From positions 20,229 to 84,228 of the forward strand of contig NZ_JAGJEG010000014.1 in NCBI RefSeq assembly GCF_018100905.1: DNA of 64,000 nt, written 5' to 3'. The stretch comes from Pseudoalteromonas sp. MMG010 (GTDB lineage Bacteria; Pseudomonadota; Gammaproteobacteria; Enterobacterales; Alteromonadaceae). Below the pieces are notes generated by a model, which saw only the letters and a list, made by a program, of their open reading frames with translations, did no database searches and had not been told where the DNA came from. The translations under genes and the position numbers were made by a program. This document shows positions 25,479 to 37,107 of this stretch, in pieces. The first letter of the stretch is position 1. Each line of letters opens with the position of its first letter.

Positions 25479-25576
25479 CTTGTCGGAGTGCCTAAACTAT
25501 TTAGTTAGTTGTAGGCTGAGATCGCGAAAGCGGGATCCGTGAACCTGATCAGGTTAAAACCTGCGTAGGGAACAAG
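25479..25576 (+). ncRNA. TPP riboswitch (THI element)
   Basis: The conserved THI-box pieces occur in order: TCGGAGTGCC at about 25483, GGCTGAGATC at about 25514-25523, GGATCCGTGAACCTGATCAGG (about 25532-25553, conserved core ACCTGAT) and CTGCGTAGGGAACAAG at the 3' end. P1 pairs CTTGT (25479-25483) with ACAAG (25572-25576). It lies about 170 bp upstream of thiC and is followed by a hairpin with a T-tract, giving transcriptional control of the whole thi operon by thiamine pyrophosphate. Confidence 0.95.
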
Positions 25577-25588
25577 CTGCCTAAACAG

Positions 25589-25609
25589 GACGCTTGTGCG
25601 TCTTTTTTT
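25589..25609 (+). terminator. Riboswitch expression platform: intrinsic terminator
   Basis: GACGC-TTGT-GCGTC followed by seven Ts. The segment GCTTGT (25592-25597) inside this hairpin can also pair with ACAAGC (25572-25577), the 3' strand of aptamer P1. This suggests an antiterminator that forms without TPP. Confidence 0.85.
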
Positions 25610-25715
25610 ATGCGCATAAGTTTATTACCTCCTGCCGGCTGGCAAAATTAGCACCTAAAGTTCGGCGCTAATTTACGATCCATATTGGCGTTATGCCTTT
25701 CTCTTTTTCTTCTGA

Positions 25716-27698
<1,983 letters not shown>

Positions 27699-27773
27699 CT
27701 AAAATGCTCGGTTTTAGCACTACAATAAAGTTAACACCGAGCGCTTTTAAACGACTAACAAAAGAAGGTTTTT

Positions 27774-28775
27774 ATGGCGCATAACATTGCCATTGTTGGT
27801 TTTGGTTTAGTGGGACGGTTAGCTGCTTTGCAGTTAAGTAAACACCATAACGTAACGGTGTTTGAAGCCGGCGATGAGCAAGGGTTGCTCAGTGCTGGAA
27901 AAGTAGCGGCAGCAATGTTAGCGCCCTTAGCTGAGTCGGCTTTATGTGATACCGACTTAGCCTTGTTAGGGTTAGATTCAATTAAACGCTGGCCACACAT
28001 TATTAGCGAATTAAACGCAGATGTGTTTTTTCAGCAAAGGGGCAGCTTAGCGGTTGCACACGCACAAGATTGTGCCGATTTAGATAGCTTTATTCAGCGA
28101 ATAAAACCTTTAAAGGGGCACACGTATCAGCATTTAATGCTCCATGACATTGCCAATTTAGAACCCGAACTTGCAGGGCGCTTTAACCGAGGTGTGTATT
28201 TACCTTGTGAAGGGCAAATAGATAACCAAGCGTTTTATCAGGCTAGTTATAAAACCTTGCTTAAGCGCCAAGTTAAGTTCGCTTTTAAGCAAAAAGTAAC
28301 TATAAAACATGGCGAAATAAATAACCGTCCATTTAAATTTATTATTGATTGTAGAGGCCTTGGTGCTAAAGGTGATAAGCCTTTAAGAGGCGTGCGTGGA
28401 GAAGTGGCAAGGGTGTATGCGCCAGAGGTTAATTTAACTCGGCCAGTGCGGTTAATGCACCCACGATACCCACTTTATATTGCCCCTAAACCTAATAATG
28501 AATTTGTTATTGGCGCCACCGAAATTGAATCGCACGATAGTGAGCCTGTGACAGTGCGCTCAACACTTGAGTTATTGTCGGCGGCTTACAGTGTACATAC
28601 AGGGTTTGCTGAAGCACGATTAATTAATATGCAAGTAGGGCTAAGACCGGCTTTTAGTGATAATCGCCCATGTATAAATCAAGCTGGGAATGTAATTAGT
28701 ATTAATGGCTTGTACAGGCATGGTTATTTGTTAGCCCCCAGTTTAGTTGCTGATGCTGTTGCGCGTATAGAGTGA
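27774..28775 (+). CDS. thiO: FAD-dependent glycine oxidase
   Basis: ThiO oxidises glycine to iminoglycine (dehydroglycine) for thiazole formation, in place of the tyrosine lyase ThiH used by E. coli. The 333-residue protein starts with the FAD-binding IAIVGFGLVGRLAALQLSKH (GxGxxG, about 5-24) and continues with FEAGDEQG, AAAMLAPLAES, DNQAFYQASYKTLLKR, and a C-terminal DAO segment NGLYRHGYLLAPSL. It sits directly before thiS and thiG, its partners in thiazole synthesis, with an AAAGAAGG ribosome site. Confidence 0.9.
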   Translation: MAHNIAIVGFGLVGRLAALQLSKHHNVTVFEAGDEQGLLSAGKVAAAMLAPLAESALCDTDLALLGLDSIKRWPHIISELNADVFFQQRGSLAVAHAQDCADLDSFIQRIKPLKGHTYQHLMLHDIANLEPELAGRFNRGVYLPCEGQIDNQAFYQASYKTLLKRQVKFAFKQKVTIKHGEINNRPFKFIIDCRGLGAKGDKPLRGVRGEVARVYAPEVNLTRPVRLMHPRYPLYIAPKPNNEFVIGATEIESHDSEPVTVRSTLELLSAAYSVHTGFAEARLINMQVGLRPAFSDNRPCINQAGNVISINGLYRHGYLLAPSLVADAVARIE

Positions 28776-28782
28776 GAAATAT

Positions 28783-28977
28783 ATGAAAATTACCGTAAAT
28801 GGTCACCCCCTACACATTGACGACGATTCGTTAATGGCCACATTAAAGCAAGTAGGAGCACAAGCGCCATATGCACTTGCTATTAATGGGGAGTTTGTGC
28901 CGCAAAGTATGCATGATGACTATCACTTACAAGCGGGCGATAGCTTGGAGTTACTCTCACCAATTCAAGGGGGATAA
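28783..28977 (+). CDS. thiS: ThiS sulfur carrier protein
   Basis: A 64-residue beta-grasp protein that carries sulfur as a C-terminal thiocarboxylate to ThiG. The key mark is the final Gly-Gly (LLSPIQGG), the site adenylated by ThiF and loaded with sulfur. The N-terminus [15 protein letters not shown] and the central [15 protein letters not shown] are usual for ThiS. It follows thiO by 7 bp and precedes thiG by 4 bp. Confidence 0.95.
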   Translation: MKITVNGHPLHIDDDSLMATLKQVGAQAPYALAINGEFVPQSMHDDYHLQAGDSLELLSPIQGG

Positions 28978-28981
28978 AGCG

Positions 28982-29767
28982 ATGTCAGGCGATAGTTTTT
29001 CTATTTATGGTGAGCAAATTAATAGCCGTTTACTTATTGGTTCGGCGTTGTACCCCTCGCCAAAAATTATGAATGATGCCATTGTTGCCTCGGGAGCTGA
29101 TATTGTGACTGTATCGCTTAGGCGCCAACAAAGTGCAGCCGCAGGTGATGATTTTTGGCAGTTAATTAAAAATACGGGTTTAAAAATACTGCCCAATACC
29201 GCCGGTTGTCATAGCGTAAAAGAAGCCGTTACGTTAGCTAAAATGTGCCGAGAGGTATTTGCCACCGATTGGATTAAGTTAGAACTGATAGGCGATGATT
29301 ATAATTTACAGCCCGACCCATTTGCCTTATTACAAGCGAGTAAGCAATTAATAGCGGATGGTTTTAAAGTATTGCCTTATTGCACCGACGATTTAGTATT
29401 GTGCCAGCGTTTATATGATGCCGGTTGTGAAGTGCTTATGCCTTGGGGAGCCCCTATTGGTACCGGAAAAGGTTTGTTAAATAGTTATAATTTGAAAACA
29501 ATTCGACAGCGCTTAACGCAAGCGACATTAATTGTTGATGCTGGCCTTGGATTACCATCACATGCCTGCCAAGCCCTCGAATTAGGGTATGATGCAGTTT
29601 TATTAAATTCAGCCATTGCAGGGGCAGGCTGTCCGGTTACTATGAGTCGGGGTTTTAAAGCCGCTGTTGATGCAGGGCGCTTTGCATATAAAGCAAAAGC
29701 AATGCCTGAAAAAGACTTAGCAGCGCCTTCAACTCCAACAATGGGTATGCCGTTTTGGCATCAATAA
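28982..29767 (+). CDS. thiG: Thiazole synthase
   Basis: ThiG builds the thiazole ring from 1-deoxyxylulose 5-phosphate, dehydroglycine and ThiS-thiocarboxylate. The 261-residue TIM-barrel protein shows [38 protein letters not shown] (probable Schiff-base lysine), [16 protein letters not shown] (about 151-166) and [11 protein letters not shown]. The ATG at 28982 is chosen because it begins directly before the first strand and lies 4 bp after thiS; earlier in-frame starts overlap thiS. The 3' end is followed by the thiDE start at 29782. Confidence 0.95.
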   Translation: MSGDSFSIYGEQINSRLLIGSALYPSPKIMNDAIVASGADIVTVSLRRQQSAAAGDDFWQLIKNTGLKILPNTAGCHSVKEAVTLAKMCREVFATDWIKLELIGDDYNLQPDPFALLQASKQLIADGFKVLPYCTDDLVLCQRLYDAGCEVLMPWGAPIGTGKGLLNSYNLKTIRQRLTQATLIVDAGLGLPSHACQALELGYDAVLLNSAIAGAGCPVTMSRGFKAAVDAGRFAYKAKAMPEKDLAAPSTPTMGMPFWHQ

Positions 29768-29781
29768 CAAAAGAGAGCACG

Positions 29782-31317
29782 ATGACAGATTTAGTATGGA
29801 CAATTGCGGGGTCTGATTCTGGCGGTGGTGCAGGTATTCAGGCTGATATTAAAGCAATGCAAAGCTTTGGTGTGCACGGATGTACTGCTATTACTGCGTT
29901 AACCGCACAAAATAGTTTAGGTGTTGATGCCATTAATGCAGTATCAACGCAGGTGATTGAGTCACAATTATTAGCACTTGCAAGCGATATGAAAGCCAAA
30001 GTGATTAAAGTGGGTATGTTAGCTAATGTGCAGCAAATTCAACTAATCAGCGAGCATATCAGCCATTATAAAGCAACGTGGCCAACGCCTCCTATTATTG
30101 TTTATGATCCGGTGGCCATTGCCTCCAGCGGTGATGTGTTAACTGAAGAAAATACGGTTAGTGCAATAAAAGAGTGTTTATTACCGCTGGTGGATGTGAT
30201 CACCCCAAATACCCATGAAGCACAATTATTAACAGGTGTTTATTTAATTGGCCCTAATGCAGTAAAAGATGCAGCAAGTAAATTACTTAGCTATGGGGTA
30301 AAGGCTGTGGTAATTAAAGGCGGGCATTGGGATTACCCAAGTGGCTATTGTATTGATTATTGTATTAATTATTTTAGCGAAGATGGCGAAGAATATTGGC
30401 TCGGCAATCCAAAAATAAAAAGTCCGCATAGCCATGGCACTGGGTGCAGTATGGCTTCAGTTATCGCTGCCTGTTTAGTTAAAGATTACCCTTTAAAAGA
30501 CGCCTTTATTTTGGCTAAAGCATATATTAACCAAGGGTTAAAATGTTCTGTACGCTATGGCGAGGGAATAGGCCCTGTTGCACACACGCAATTTCCGGTT
30601 GATATTAAACACTTTCCTCAGGTTATTGAGCCGGGCAGTTGGCTAGGTGATGAACTTGATTTTGATGTGCCCGAAAACTTTAACATGGCCGCTGACTTTG
30701 CTCAGTGCGCTAGTAAAAACCTTGGGCTATATGCGGTGGTTGATAGCACTCAATGGTTAGAAAAGTGTTTGCAACAAGGCGTAAAAACAGCGCAATTGAG
30801 AGTGAAAAACCATTCTTACAGTGAAGTAGAAGTACTCATTGAAGAGGCTATTGCGTTGGGTAAACGTTACGATGCTCAAGTATTTATTAATGATTATTGG
30901 CAGCTGGCTATTAAACATGGGGCTTATGGGGTGCATTTAGGCCAAGAAGATTTAGCAACCGCTGATTTAGCTGAAATAAAAAATGCAGGGTTACGGCTGG
31001 GTATATCAACCCATGGTTTTTATGAAATGTTGCGTGCGCATAATTATCGCCCTAGTTATATGGCGTTTGGGGCCATTTATCCTACCACAACAAAAGATAT
31101 GTCTGGGCAAATACAAGGGCTTGAAAAACTGAAAAAGTTTGTACCTATTATGGCGGAGTATACCAAAGTGGCCATCGGTGGGATTGATATTGCACGAAGT
31201 CGCGAGGTTGCACAGACTCAAGTAGGCGCTGTTGCTGTAGTGAGTGCCATTACGCAGGCAGATGACTATAAAGTAGCAATTAATGCATTACAAAGCGCAA
31301 TTAATGAAAACGAATGA
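29782..31317 (+). CDS. thiDE: Bifunctional HMP-P kinase / thiamine-phosphate synthase (ThiD-ThiE fusion)
   Basis: A 511-residue fusion. Residues about 1-270 form ThiD, which phosphorylates HMP(-P): WTIAGSDSGGGAGIQADIKA at the start, AITALTAQNS, VYDPVAIASSGD, TPNTHEAQLLTG and the catalytic HGTGCSMAS. Residues about 305-505 form ThiE, which joins HMP-PP and thiazole phosphate: LGLYAVVD, AQLRVKN, FINDYWQLAIKHGAYGVHLGQED (about 374-396), ISTHGFYEM, AFGAIYPTTTKD, VAIGGID and VAVVSAI. The ATG at 29782 follows AAGAGAGCACG; an upstream frame start at 29755 overlaps thiG. The stop overlaps the thiF start by four bases (ATGA). Confidence 0.95.
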   Translation: MTDLVWTIAGSDSGGGAGIQADIKAMQSFGVHGCTAITALTAQNSLGVDAINAVSTQVIESQLLALASDMKAKVIKVGMLANVQQIQLISEHISHYKATWPTPPIIVYDPVAIASSGDVLTEENTVSAIKECLLPLVDVITPNTHEAQLLTGVYLIGPNAVKDAASKLLSYGVKAVVIKGGHWDYPSGYCIDYCINYFSEDGEEYWLGNPKIKSPHSHGTGCSMASVIAACLVKDYPLKDAFILAKAYINQGLKCSVRYGEGIGPVAHTQFPVDIKHFPQVIEPGSWLGDELDFDVPENFNMAADFAQCASKNLGLYAVVDSTQWLEKCLQQGVKTAQLRVKNHSYSEVEVLIEEAIALGKRYDAQVFINDYWQLAIKHGAYGVHLGQEDLATADLAEIKNAGLRLGISTHGFYEMLRAHNYRPSYMAFGAIYPTTTKDMSGQIQGLEKLKKFVPIMAEYTKVAIGGIDIARSREVAQTQVGAVAVVSAITQADDYKVAINALQSAINENE

Positions 31318-32060
31318 GCACGCTTAACGGCAAAGAAATGCTGCGCTATAGCCGACATTTATTAGTCAAAGAGGTTGGGCTTGAAGGGCAGTTAAAGTTA
31401 AAAAATGCCGCAGTTACAGTGGTAGGGGCTGGTGGACTTGGTAGCCCTGCATTATTGTACTTGGCGGCATCGGGTGTCGGCACGCTTACTTTAATTGATG
31501 GTGATAGCGTAGAGTTATCAAATTTACAGCGGCAAATTTTATATAAAGTAAATCACTTAGGGCAGCAAAAAGTGTCGGCGGCACAAAAGGTTTTAGGCAG
31601 CTTAAATAATCAAATTAAGTTGATAAGCCATAACGAAACACTGACTGCTAAAAACGCCCATACTCTGTTAGCTGGGGCCGATATTGTACTTGATTGCTCA
31701 GATAACTTTGCCACACGTTATGTGGTTAACCAGGTCTGTTTAGCTAATAAAACCCCTTTAATTGCCGCGGCTGCACAAGGCAAAAAGGGGCAGTTAATGG
31801 CATTCGATTTTAGAGAAAAAAGCAGCGCTTGTTATCAGTGTGTTTTTCCAAAAAGCCAGCATAGTATTATGCAAAACTGCAGTAATAGTGGCGTAATAAG
31901 CCCATTGTTAGGGGTTATAGGGGCTATGCAGGCGCAGCTAACCTTAAATATGTTATTGCACCATAGCCAAGGTTGCATGTTTGTTGCGTTTGATGCCTTA
32001 ACCTTGCAGCAGCAACATATAAAGGTACAAAAAGATCCCGGCTGTTCGCATTGTGCTTAG
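31314..32060 (+). CDS. thiF: ThiS adenylyltransferase (ThiF/MoeB family)
   Basis: ThiF adenylates the C-terminal Gly of ThiS so that sulfur can be loaded. The 248-residue E1-like protein has RYSRHLLVKEVG, the ATP-binding VVGAGGLGSPALLYLAASGV (about 36-55), LIDGDSVELSNLQRQIL (about 60-76) and VLDCSDNFATRYVVN. Two Cys pairs for a structural zinc are present (CYQC near 174 and CSHC at the end). It is the last gene of the thi operon. MoeB is a close paralogue, but the operon decides for ThiF. It ends 5 bp from the convergent yibQ stop with no room for a separate terminator. Confidence 0.93.
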   Translation: MSTLNGKEMLRYSRHLLVKEVGLEGQLKLKNAAVTVVGAGGLGSPALLYLAASGVGTLTLIDGDSVELSNLQRQILYKVNHLGQQKVSAAQKVLGSLNNQIKLISHNETLTAKNAHTLLAGADIVLDCSDNFATRYVVNQVCLANKTPLIAAAAQGKKGQLMAFDFREKSSACYQCVFPKSQHSIMQNCSNSGVISPLLGVIGAMQAQLTLNMLLHHSQGCMFVAFDALTLQQQHIKVQKDPGCSHCA

Positions 32061-32065
32061 TGTTA

Positions 32066-32818
32066 TTACCGTGCGTTATGCGACTTTGCCTGTGCCAAGC
32101 GAATATATTTATGCTCAACCAATTGCGATACCGGCACCAACTCGTATCCTTCACGTATTAAGTCGGGGAGGGCTTTGCGTAAAAAAGCGATGGTTTCGGG
32201 ATACGGATGGGCAATAGCAATGGCAAAATTGTGTTGCGAAGCTCGGTGCTTTAATTCATTTAATCTAAATTGGTATTGTTTTGGCGTAGGGATATTATCT
32301 AAAAAAATATGTCTGCCTACATTTTCTACCCCAGATAAATTAGCCGCATGTTGTGCTTGGCTTAACCCCGTTGTACGGCTATCTAAAAAATATAATTGGT
32401 GCTGTTTTAATACTTCCATGGTCCACTGCATGGCCTGACTTTTTTGTGTTAAAGCCGAACCCATATGGTTATTTACCCCTTTTACTTGCGGCAAACTCGC
32501 TAAAGCATGATTTAGCGTGTGCTGAAGTTGTTGTTTATTCATATCGAGAGTCAGCGCACCGGGTCCTAATTTTTTACCATTTAATGCCTGCATAGGAACA
32601 TGCAGTAATAGCTCTTTATTTGAGGCGCTGGCAAGCGATGCAAATGTTTGTGAGTAAGGGGTGTGAGGTAAAATAGAAAAACTAAGCTGTCCTGGTAAAT
32701 CCAGAAACTCTAAATCTCGTTGATGATATCCAATGTCGTCAATGACTATCGCTATTTGCTTGGCTTTAATAGGAAAAGCAAAACAAACAGCGATAAAAAA
32801 TCCCAAAATTAATTTCAT
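32066..32818 (-). CDS. yibQ: Divergent polysaccharide deacetylase family protein (YibQ)
   Basis: A 250-residue exported protein: an N-terminal signal (MKLILGFFIAVCFAFPIKA) is followed by the divergent polysaccharide-deacetylase domain. Motifs include AIVIDDIGYHQRDLEFLDLP (about 23-42, with the Asp pair), HVPMQALNG, GVNNHMGSALT, FLDSRTTGLS and AIAHPYPETI. YibQ is conserved after EnvC in enterobacteria, and the order gpmI-envC-(protease)-yibQ is kept here. It is presumably periplasmic and related to cell-wall metabolism, but no activity is proven. It is last in its minus-strand operon. Confidence 0.85.
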   Translation of the reverse strand: MKLILGFFIAVCFAFPIKAKQIAIVIDDIGYHQRDLEFLDLPGQLSFSILPHTPYSQTFASLASASNKELLLHVPMQALNGKKLGPGALTLDMNKQQLQHTLNHALASLPQVKGVNNHMGSALTQKSQAMQWTMEVLKQHQLYFLDSRTTGLSQAQHAANLSGVENVGRHIFLDNIPTPKQYQFRLNELKHRASQHNFAIAIAHPYPETIAFLRKALPDLIREGYELVPVSQLVEHKYIRLAQAKSHNAR

Positions 32819-32856
32819 ATTTATAATTGTTATTATCTTATTGTGTGTTTATATCG

Positions 32857-34110
32857 TTATTTCATGCTAAGTAACTGCTTGGCTTTAACCAGTGGTTTAT
32901 CAAAAGGTTGGCCATTTTTTAGCTGCGTATTTATTACTCGCTTTTGTTTTATTATAACGACTTTATCGGTTTGGGAAAGCATTGATTGATTTATCGGCAC
33001 ATCGGGTGTTATTCCTACACCGTCGATAGAGTGCCCAAGAGGTGTAAAGTACTTAGCGGTAGTGAGTTTTATGGCTGTACTGCCATTACCTAAAGGAATA
33101 AGCGATTGTACCGAGCCTTTGCCAAATGATTGGCTGCCAACTAATGTTGCACGGTTATTATCTTTTAATGCCGCGGCAAGTATTTCGGCCGCAGAAGCTG
33201 AGTTTTCATTAATTAATACCACAATGGGTATACCGTTTATTATGTCGCCTTGGTGAGCTAAAAATGTTTGATTGGCATCATCATAACGACCTTTAGTGCT
33301 CACTATGGTTCCATTTTGTAAAAATAAATCGGCTACATTGACCGCACTTAGCAGTGTGCCGCCCGGGTTGTTGCGTAAATCTAATATTAGGCCTTTTAGA
33401 GGCTCTGATGCGTATTGGGTTAACTTAGTGATATGCGCCGCAACATCGTCGGTAGTGCGATTAGAAAATCGGCTTATAGCTAAATACCCCATGCCTTCAC
33501 CTAGCTGTTGATGGCTAACACTATTGAGGTTAATTTTTTGCCGAGTAAGTATCAGGTTTATTGGCTCTAAATTATCTGTGCGTTGTAAAGACAGCTGTAT
33601 ATCATCTGTTTTATTGTGCTTAATTAAAGCGGCCACATCTGCCATTTCTTTATTAATAACCGAAGTATTATTAACGCCAATAATAATATCGCCCGTTAGC
33701 ACTCCTGCGTAGTGTGCCGGTGAGTTATTAATCACATTTACAATCGTGACTTTTTTATCAAAGGTATTAATTTCTATACCAATGCCTGTGTATTGATCGT
33801 TCGTATTGTTAAATATGGCATTGAGTTCATCTTCGTCTAAGTACTTTGAGTAAGCATCTAACTTAGCGTATAAACGTTTAAATTGGCTGGGGTTAAAATC
33901 GATTAATTGACTATTTTGCAGGGCTAAATCTTCTACGTAGTAGGTATGAATATTAAAGAGGATTTCGTTTCGCTGAGTGGTTTTTAAATGCGATATGGGG
34001 CTGGCTAATGCCGCGTTGCTCAGTAAAGTAATCAACCAGCAAGCAGCTAATATACGTATGCTAGAAAATATTTTATTATGCTGAAATAATAAGGTTTTAG
34101 GGTATGTCAT
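32857..34110 (-). CDS. S41 family C-terminal processing protease
   Basis: A 417-residue protease with an N-terminal signal or anchor segment (about 15-38, ILAACWLITLLSNAALA), a PDZ domain (about 110-185, containing NNSPAHYAGVLTGDIIIGV) and the S41 catalytic domain: LILDLRNNPGGTLLSAVNVA (about 241-260), NENSASAAEILAAALKDN with the catalytic Ser, and QSFGKGSVQ with the Lys of the Ser-Lys dyad. CtpA-type enzymes cut periplasmic proteins and regulate murein hydrolases; the place next to envC fits that link. It starts 36 bp after envC on the same strand. Confidence 0.9.
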   Translation of the reverse strand: MTYPKTLLFQHNKIFSSIRILAACWLITLLSNAALASPISHLKTTQRNEILFNIHTYYVEDLALQNSQLIDFNPSQFKRLYAKLDAYSKYLDEDELNAIFNNTNDQYTGIGIEINTFDKKVTIVNVINNSPAHYAGVLTGDIIIGVNNTSVINKEMADVAALIKHNKTDDIQLSLQRTDNLEPINLILTRQKINLNSVSHQQLGEGMGYLAISRFSNRTTDDVAAHITKLTQYASEPLKGLILDLRNNPGGTLLSAVNVADLFLQNGTIVSTKGRYDDANQTFLAHQGDIINGIPIVVLINENSASAAEILAAALKDNNRATLVGSQSFGKGSVQSLIPLGNGSTAIKLTTAKYFTPLGHSIDGVGITPDVPINQSMLSQTDKVVIIKQKRVINTQLKNGQPFDKPLVKAKQLLSMK

Positions 34111-34146
34111 CGGCTTTACCTCTAAAGGTGCAGCCGATTAAATAAA

Positions 34147-35286
34147 TTAGATTCGTCTACACCATGATACAGGATTAACTGCACGTCCTTTGTGTCGTAT
34201 TTCAAAGTATAGACCAGAACTAGATTGCCCGCCGCTTTGTCCTACCAAGGCGACTGTTTCGCCCTCGCGCACCATATCGCCCACATCTTTTAGTAACGTT
34301 TGAGTGTGGCCATAAAGGCTCATGTAGCCTTCACCATGATCGATAACAATCACCCAGCCAAAACCTTTTAACCAATCGGCAAAGACGACTTGACCATTTT
34401 GTACGCTGTTAATTTTTGCCCCGGTGTCTGCGCTAATAAGTACGCCTTTCCAGTCTATGCCTGCATGTTTGCGTTGGCCAAACTTATGTTTTAAGCGTCC
34501 TTTTGTGGGCCAATTTAGTTTGCCCTTGCTTTTTGTTAAACCTAACAGTTCAATTTGTTCTACGCTTTGTTGCTCAAGCTCTTCAATTGTAGTGAGTAGT
34601 GTTTGCTCATTTTCTTTTAAATAGTTAATTGAATTTTGCGTTTTATTCAGTTTAGTTTGCAGCTGTTTTAAATTTGTTTTACGTTGCTTTTGCGCTGTTA
34701 ACAGTGCGTTTTGGCGTCTTTTTTGTTCTTCAAATAGGGCGGTTAGCTTGGCTTTGGTTTTATCTAATTTATTTTGATTTTCAGTTATTTTTTGCTGTAA
34801 CGCTTTAAGCTCTTCTAATTGCTCTATGCGGGCTTTATTTAAAAAATTATAGTAGCTTAAAGTGCGCTCTAGTTGCGCCGTATTTTGTTGATTAAGCAAC
34901 ATTTTTGCGTAGTCGTTATCGCCTGCCATATAGGCGCTTTTTAACTGCGATGCCAATATTGATTTAAATTGTTGCTGCTGCGTAATTAGTTGCTTAGCTT
35001 TTGCTTGTAATTGCTGTTGTTGTTTTTCGGTATCGGTTACCGACTTTTTTGCCATGTTTAATGCTTTTGCATTTTTAGCAATATCGAGTTCGTGGCTTTT
35101 TAGTTCGCTTTGTAAGGTGCTAATACTTTTTTGTTGCGCGTTATATTGCGCTTTATTCTTTTCAATTGCGTTTTGAATTTCAGATAAATCTTTTTTAGTA
35201 CGATCTTCATTAGCGATTGCAGGTGCAATCGCTAATGAAATCAGTATTAAACCGAAAGAGGTTAGGCGGTTAATACGTAGGTACAT
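34147..35286 (-). CDS. envC: Murein hydrolase activator EnvC
   Basis: EnvC activates the amidases AmiA/AmiB at the septum. The 379-residue protein has a signal peptide (cleaved after IANA or IAPAIA), a long Gln/Lys-rich coiled coil (about 30-240) and a C-terminal LytM domain from about 255 (LKHKFGQRKHAGIDWKG; GWVIVIDHGEGYMSLYGHTQ; LVGQSGG; LYFEIRHKGRAVNP). The LytM metal site is degenerate (LYFEIR where active enzymes have HLHFE), as expected for a non-catalytic activator. It begins 3 bp after gpmI, so the two are certainly co-transcribed. Confidence 0.93.
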   Translation of the reverse strand: MYLRINRLTSFGLILISLAIAPAIANEDRTKKDLSEIQNAIEKNKAQYNAQQKSISTLQSELKSHELDIAKNAKALNMAKKSVTDTEKQQQQLQAKAKQLITQQQQFKSILASQLKSAYMAGDNDYAKMLLNQQNTAQLERTLSYYNFLNKARIEQLEELKALQQKITENQNKLDKTKAKLTALFEEQKRRQNALLTAQKQRKTNLKQLQTKLNKTQNSINYLKENEQTLLTTIEELEQQSVEQIELLGLTKSKGKLNWPTKGRLKHKFGQRKHAGIDWKGVLISADTGAKINSVQNGQVVFADWLKGFGWVIVIDHGEGYMSLYGHTQTLLKDVGDMVREGETVALVGQSGGQSSSGLYFEIRHKGRAVNPVSWCRRI

Positions 35287-35289
35287 AAG

Positions 35290-36834
35290 TTATTTCAAGG
35301 TCATGATTGGCGTACCAGTCATCTCGCTTGGTTGTTCCATGCCCATTAAATGCAGCATTGTTGGCGCTACGTCGCTAAGAGCTTTGCCTTCACTAGGTGT
35401 TGCATCACGACCGACATAAATAAACGGAACCGGTTCGCTCGTATGTGCAGTATGCGCCTGGCCTGTTTGAGGGTTAGCCATTTGTTCTGCATTACCATGA
35501 TCGGCAGTAATCAGCGCTTCTCCGCCATACTCTTTAAGGGCTTCTACTACGCGACCAATACAATGGTCAACGGCTTCACAGGCTTTTACTGCTGCTTCGA
35601 ACACGCCAGAGTGGCCGACCATATCGCCATTAGGGTAATTACAAATAATCGCGTCGTATTCACCGCTTTTAATTGCTTCGATTAGTTTATCGGTGAGCAT
35701 TTCTGAGTTCATTTCAGGCTGTAAGTCGTATGTTGCTACCTGTGGCGAGGGGATTAATTCACGTTTTTCGCCTTTAAATTCGTCTTCGCGTCCGCCGCTA
35801 AAGAAAAAAGTAACGTGCGCGTATTTTTCAGTTTCAGAAATACGTAATTGTGTTTTGTCGTGTTTTTCTAACCATTCGCCTAATACATTTACCAATGGTG
35901 AAGGCGCAAATGCTGCGGGCGCATCAATGGTAGCAGCGTATTCGGTCATCATGACAAAGCCGCTTAATTGAGGCGCTTTTTGTTTTGTAAAACCGTCGAA
36001 TCCCTCTTCAACAAAGGCACGGGTGATTTCGCGTGCTCTGTCGGCTCTAAAGTTTGCAAATATTACCGTGTCGCCATCGTTTATTTGTGCTGCTTCTTTG
36101 CCTTGTGGAGTGATGGTGCTAGCGGCAACAAATTCGTCGTTTTCGTCACGTTCGTAAGCCGCTGCTAATGCTTCAACACCAGTGTGGTAGTTATACTCGC
36201 CTTTGGCTGAAACCATTACGTTATATGCTTTTTCTACACGATCCCAACGGTTATCTCTATCCATTGCATAATAACGGCCAACTAATGATGCTAAACGACC
36301 GCATTTTAGTTCGCTAAATAAGGCTTCAATGCGTTCGATAGATGCCAAAGCGCTACGAGGTGGTGTGTCGCGGCCATCTAAGAAACCATGGAAGTAAACT
36401 TCTTTTGCTCCACGTTTTGCAGCTAGTTTAATACTTGCAACAATGTGGTCTTCGTGGCTATGAACGCCACCTGGGCTTAATAGCCCCATAATATGAACTG
36501 CTTTATCGCTGGCAATGGCTTTATCTATGTTTTCTACCAGGACAGGGTTACTGTCAAACTCGCCATCATCAATCGCTTTGGTAATGCGAGTAAAATCTTG
36601 GTACACGATTCGTCCGGCACCTAAATTAACGTGTCCTACTTCGGAGTTACCCATTTGTCCATCAGGAAGGCCAACATCTAAACCCGAACCCGAAATTAAT
36701 GTACGTGGACGGCTAGCCCAAAGTTCATCTAAAACCGGTGTGTTAGCAGCAACAATGGCATTACTTTGTTCGTCTTCGCGGTATCCCCACCCATCTAAAA
36801 TCATTAAAACCAGTGGCTTTTTATGTTCTGTCAT
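35290..36834 (-). CDS. gpmI: 2,3-bisphosphoglycerate-independent phosphoglycerate mutase
   Basis: GpmI interconverts 3- and 2-phosphoglycerate with two Mn ions. It has 514 residues, the same length as the E. coli enzyme. Landmarks are [12 protein letters not shown] (about 10-21), the nucleophile region [17 protein letters not shown] (about 58-74) with the catalytic Ser, [12 protein letters not shown] (about 149-160), [33 protein letters not shown] and [11 protein letters not shown]. It heads the minus-strand gpmI-envC-ctp-yibQ operon and is divergent from yibN, as in E. coli. Confidence 0.96.
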   Translation of the reverse strand: MTEHKKPLVLMILDGWGYREDEQSNAIVAANTPVLDELWASRPRTLISGSGLDVGLPDGQMGNSEVGHVNLGAGRIVYQDFTRITKAIDDGEFDSNPVLVENIDKAIASDKAVHIMGLLSPGGVHSHEDHIVASIKLAAKRGAKEVYFHGFLDGRDTPPRSALASIERIEALFSELKCGRLASLVGRYYAMDRDNRWDRVEKAYNVMVSAKGEYNYHTGVEALAAAYERDENDEFVAASTITPQGKEAAQINDGDTVIFANFRADRAREITRAFVEEGFDGFTKQKAPQLSGFVMMTEYAATIDAPAAFAPSPLVNVLGEWLEKHDKTQLRISETEKYAHVTFFFSGGREDEFKGEKRELIPSPQVATYDLQPEMNSEMLTDKLIEAIKSGEYDAIICNYPNGDMVGHSGVFEAAVKACEAVDHCIGRVVEALKEYGGEALITADHGNAEQMANPQTGQAHTAHTSEPVPFIYVGRDATPSEGKALSDVAPTMLHLMGMEQPSEMTGTPIMTLK

Positions 36835-37107
36835 TTGTTACTCCTGAAAATTGGCACCTGTATTATAGGACGCGTTAATTTAATTATATTTACACGCCTT
36901 TTAAGCATACCGTGTTTCTGTGCTTGGATCAGCAATGAAAACAAGATATTAAATTTTTTCACTTTAAATAAATATGTGGGGGTTATTTAGCGCTTTTAAA
37001 GAGGGCTAAACTCGCATTTTTACTTGGTTTGGGTATACTTGCGTGGCTAAAATATCAAAATACCTAAAGTAACGCGCTTTAGGGTTAAATTTCATAGTGG
37101 AAGTAGA

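Noticed and set aside
28871..28981. Earlier start for thiG inside thiS
   Set aside because: It would overlap thiS in another frame for 107 bases; the ATG at 28982 follows thiS directly and matches ThiG proteins.
32353..32595. Open frames opposite yibQ, the S41 protease and gpmI
   Set aside because: They are antisense shadows of strongly conserved genes and show no motif or ribosome site.
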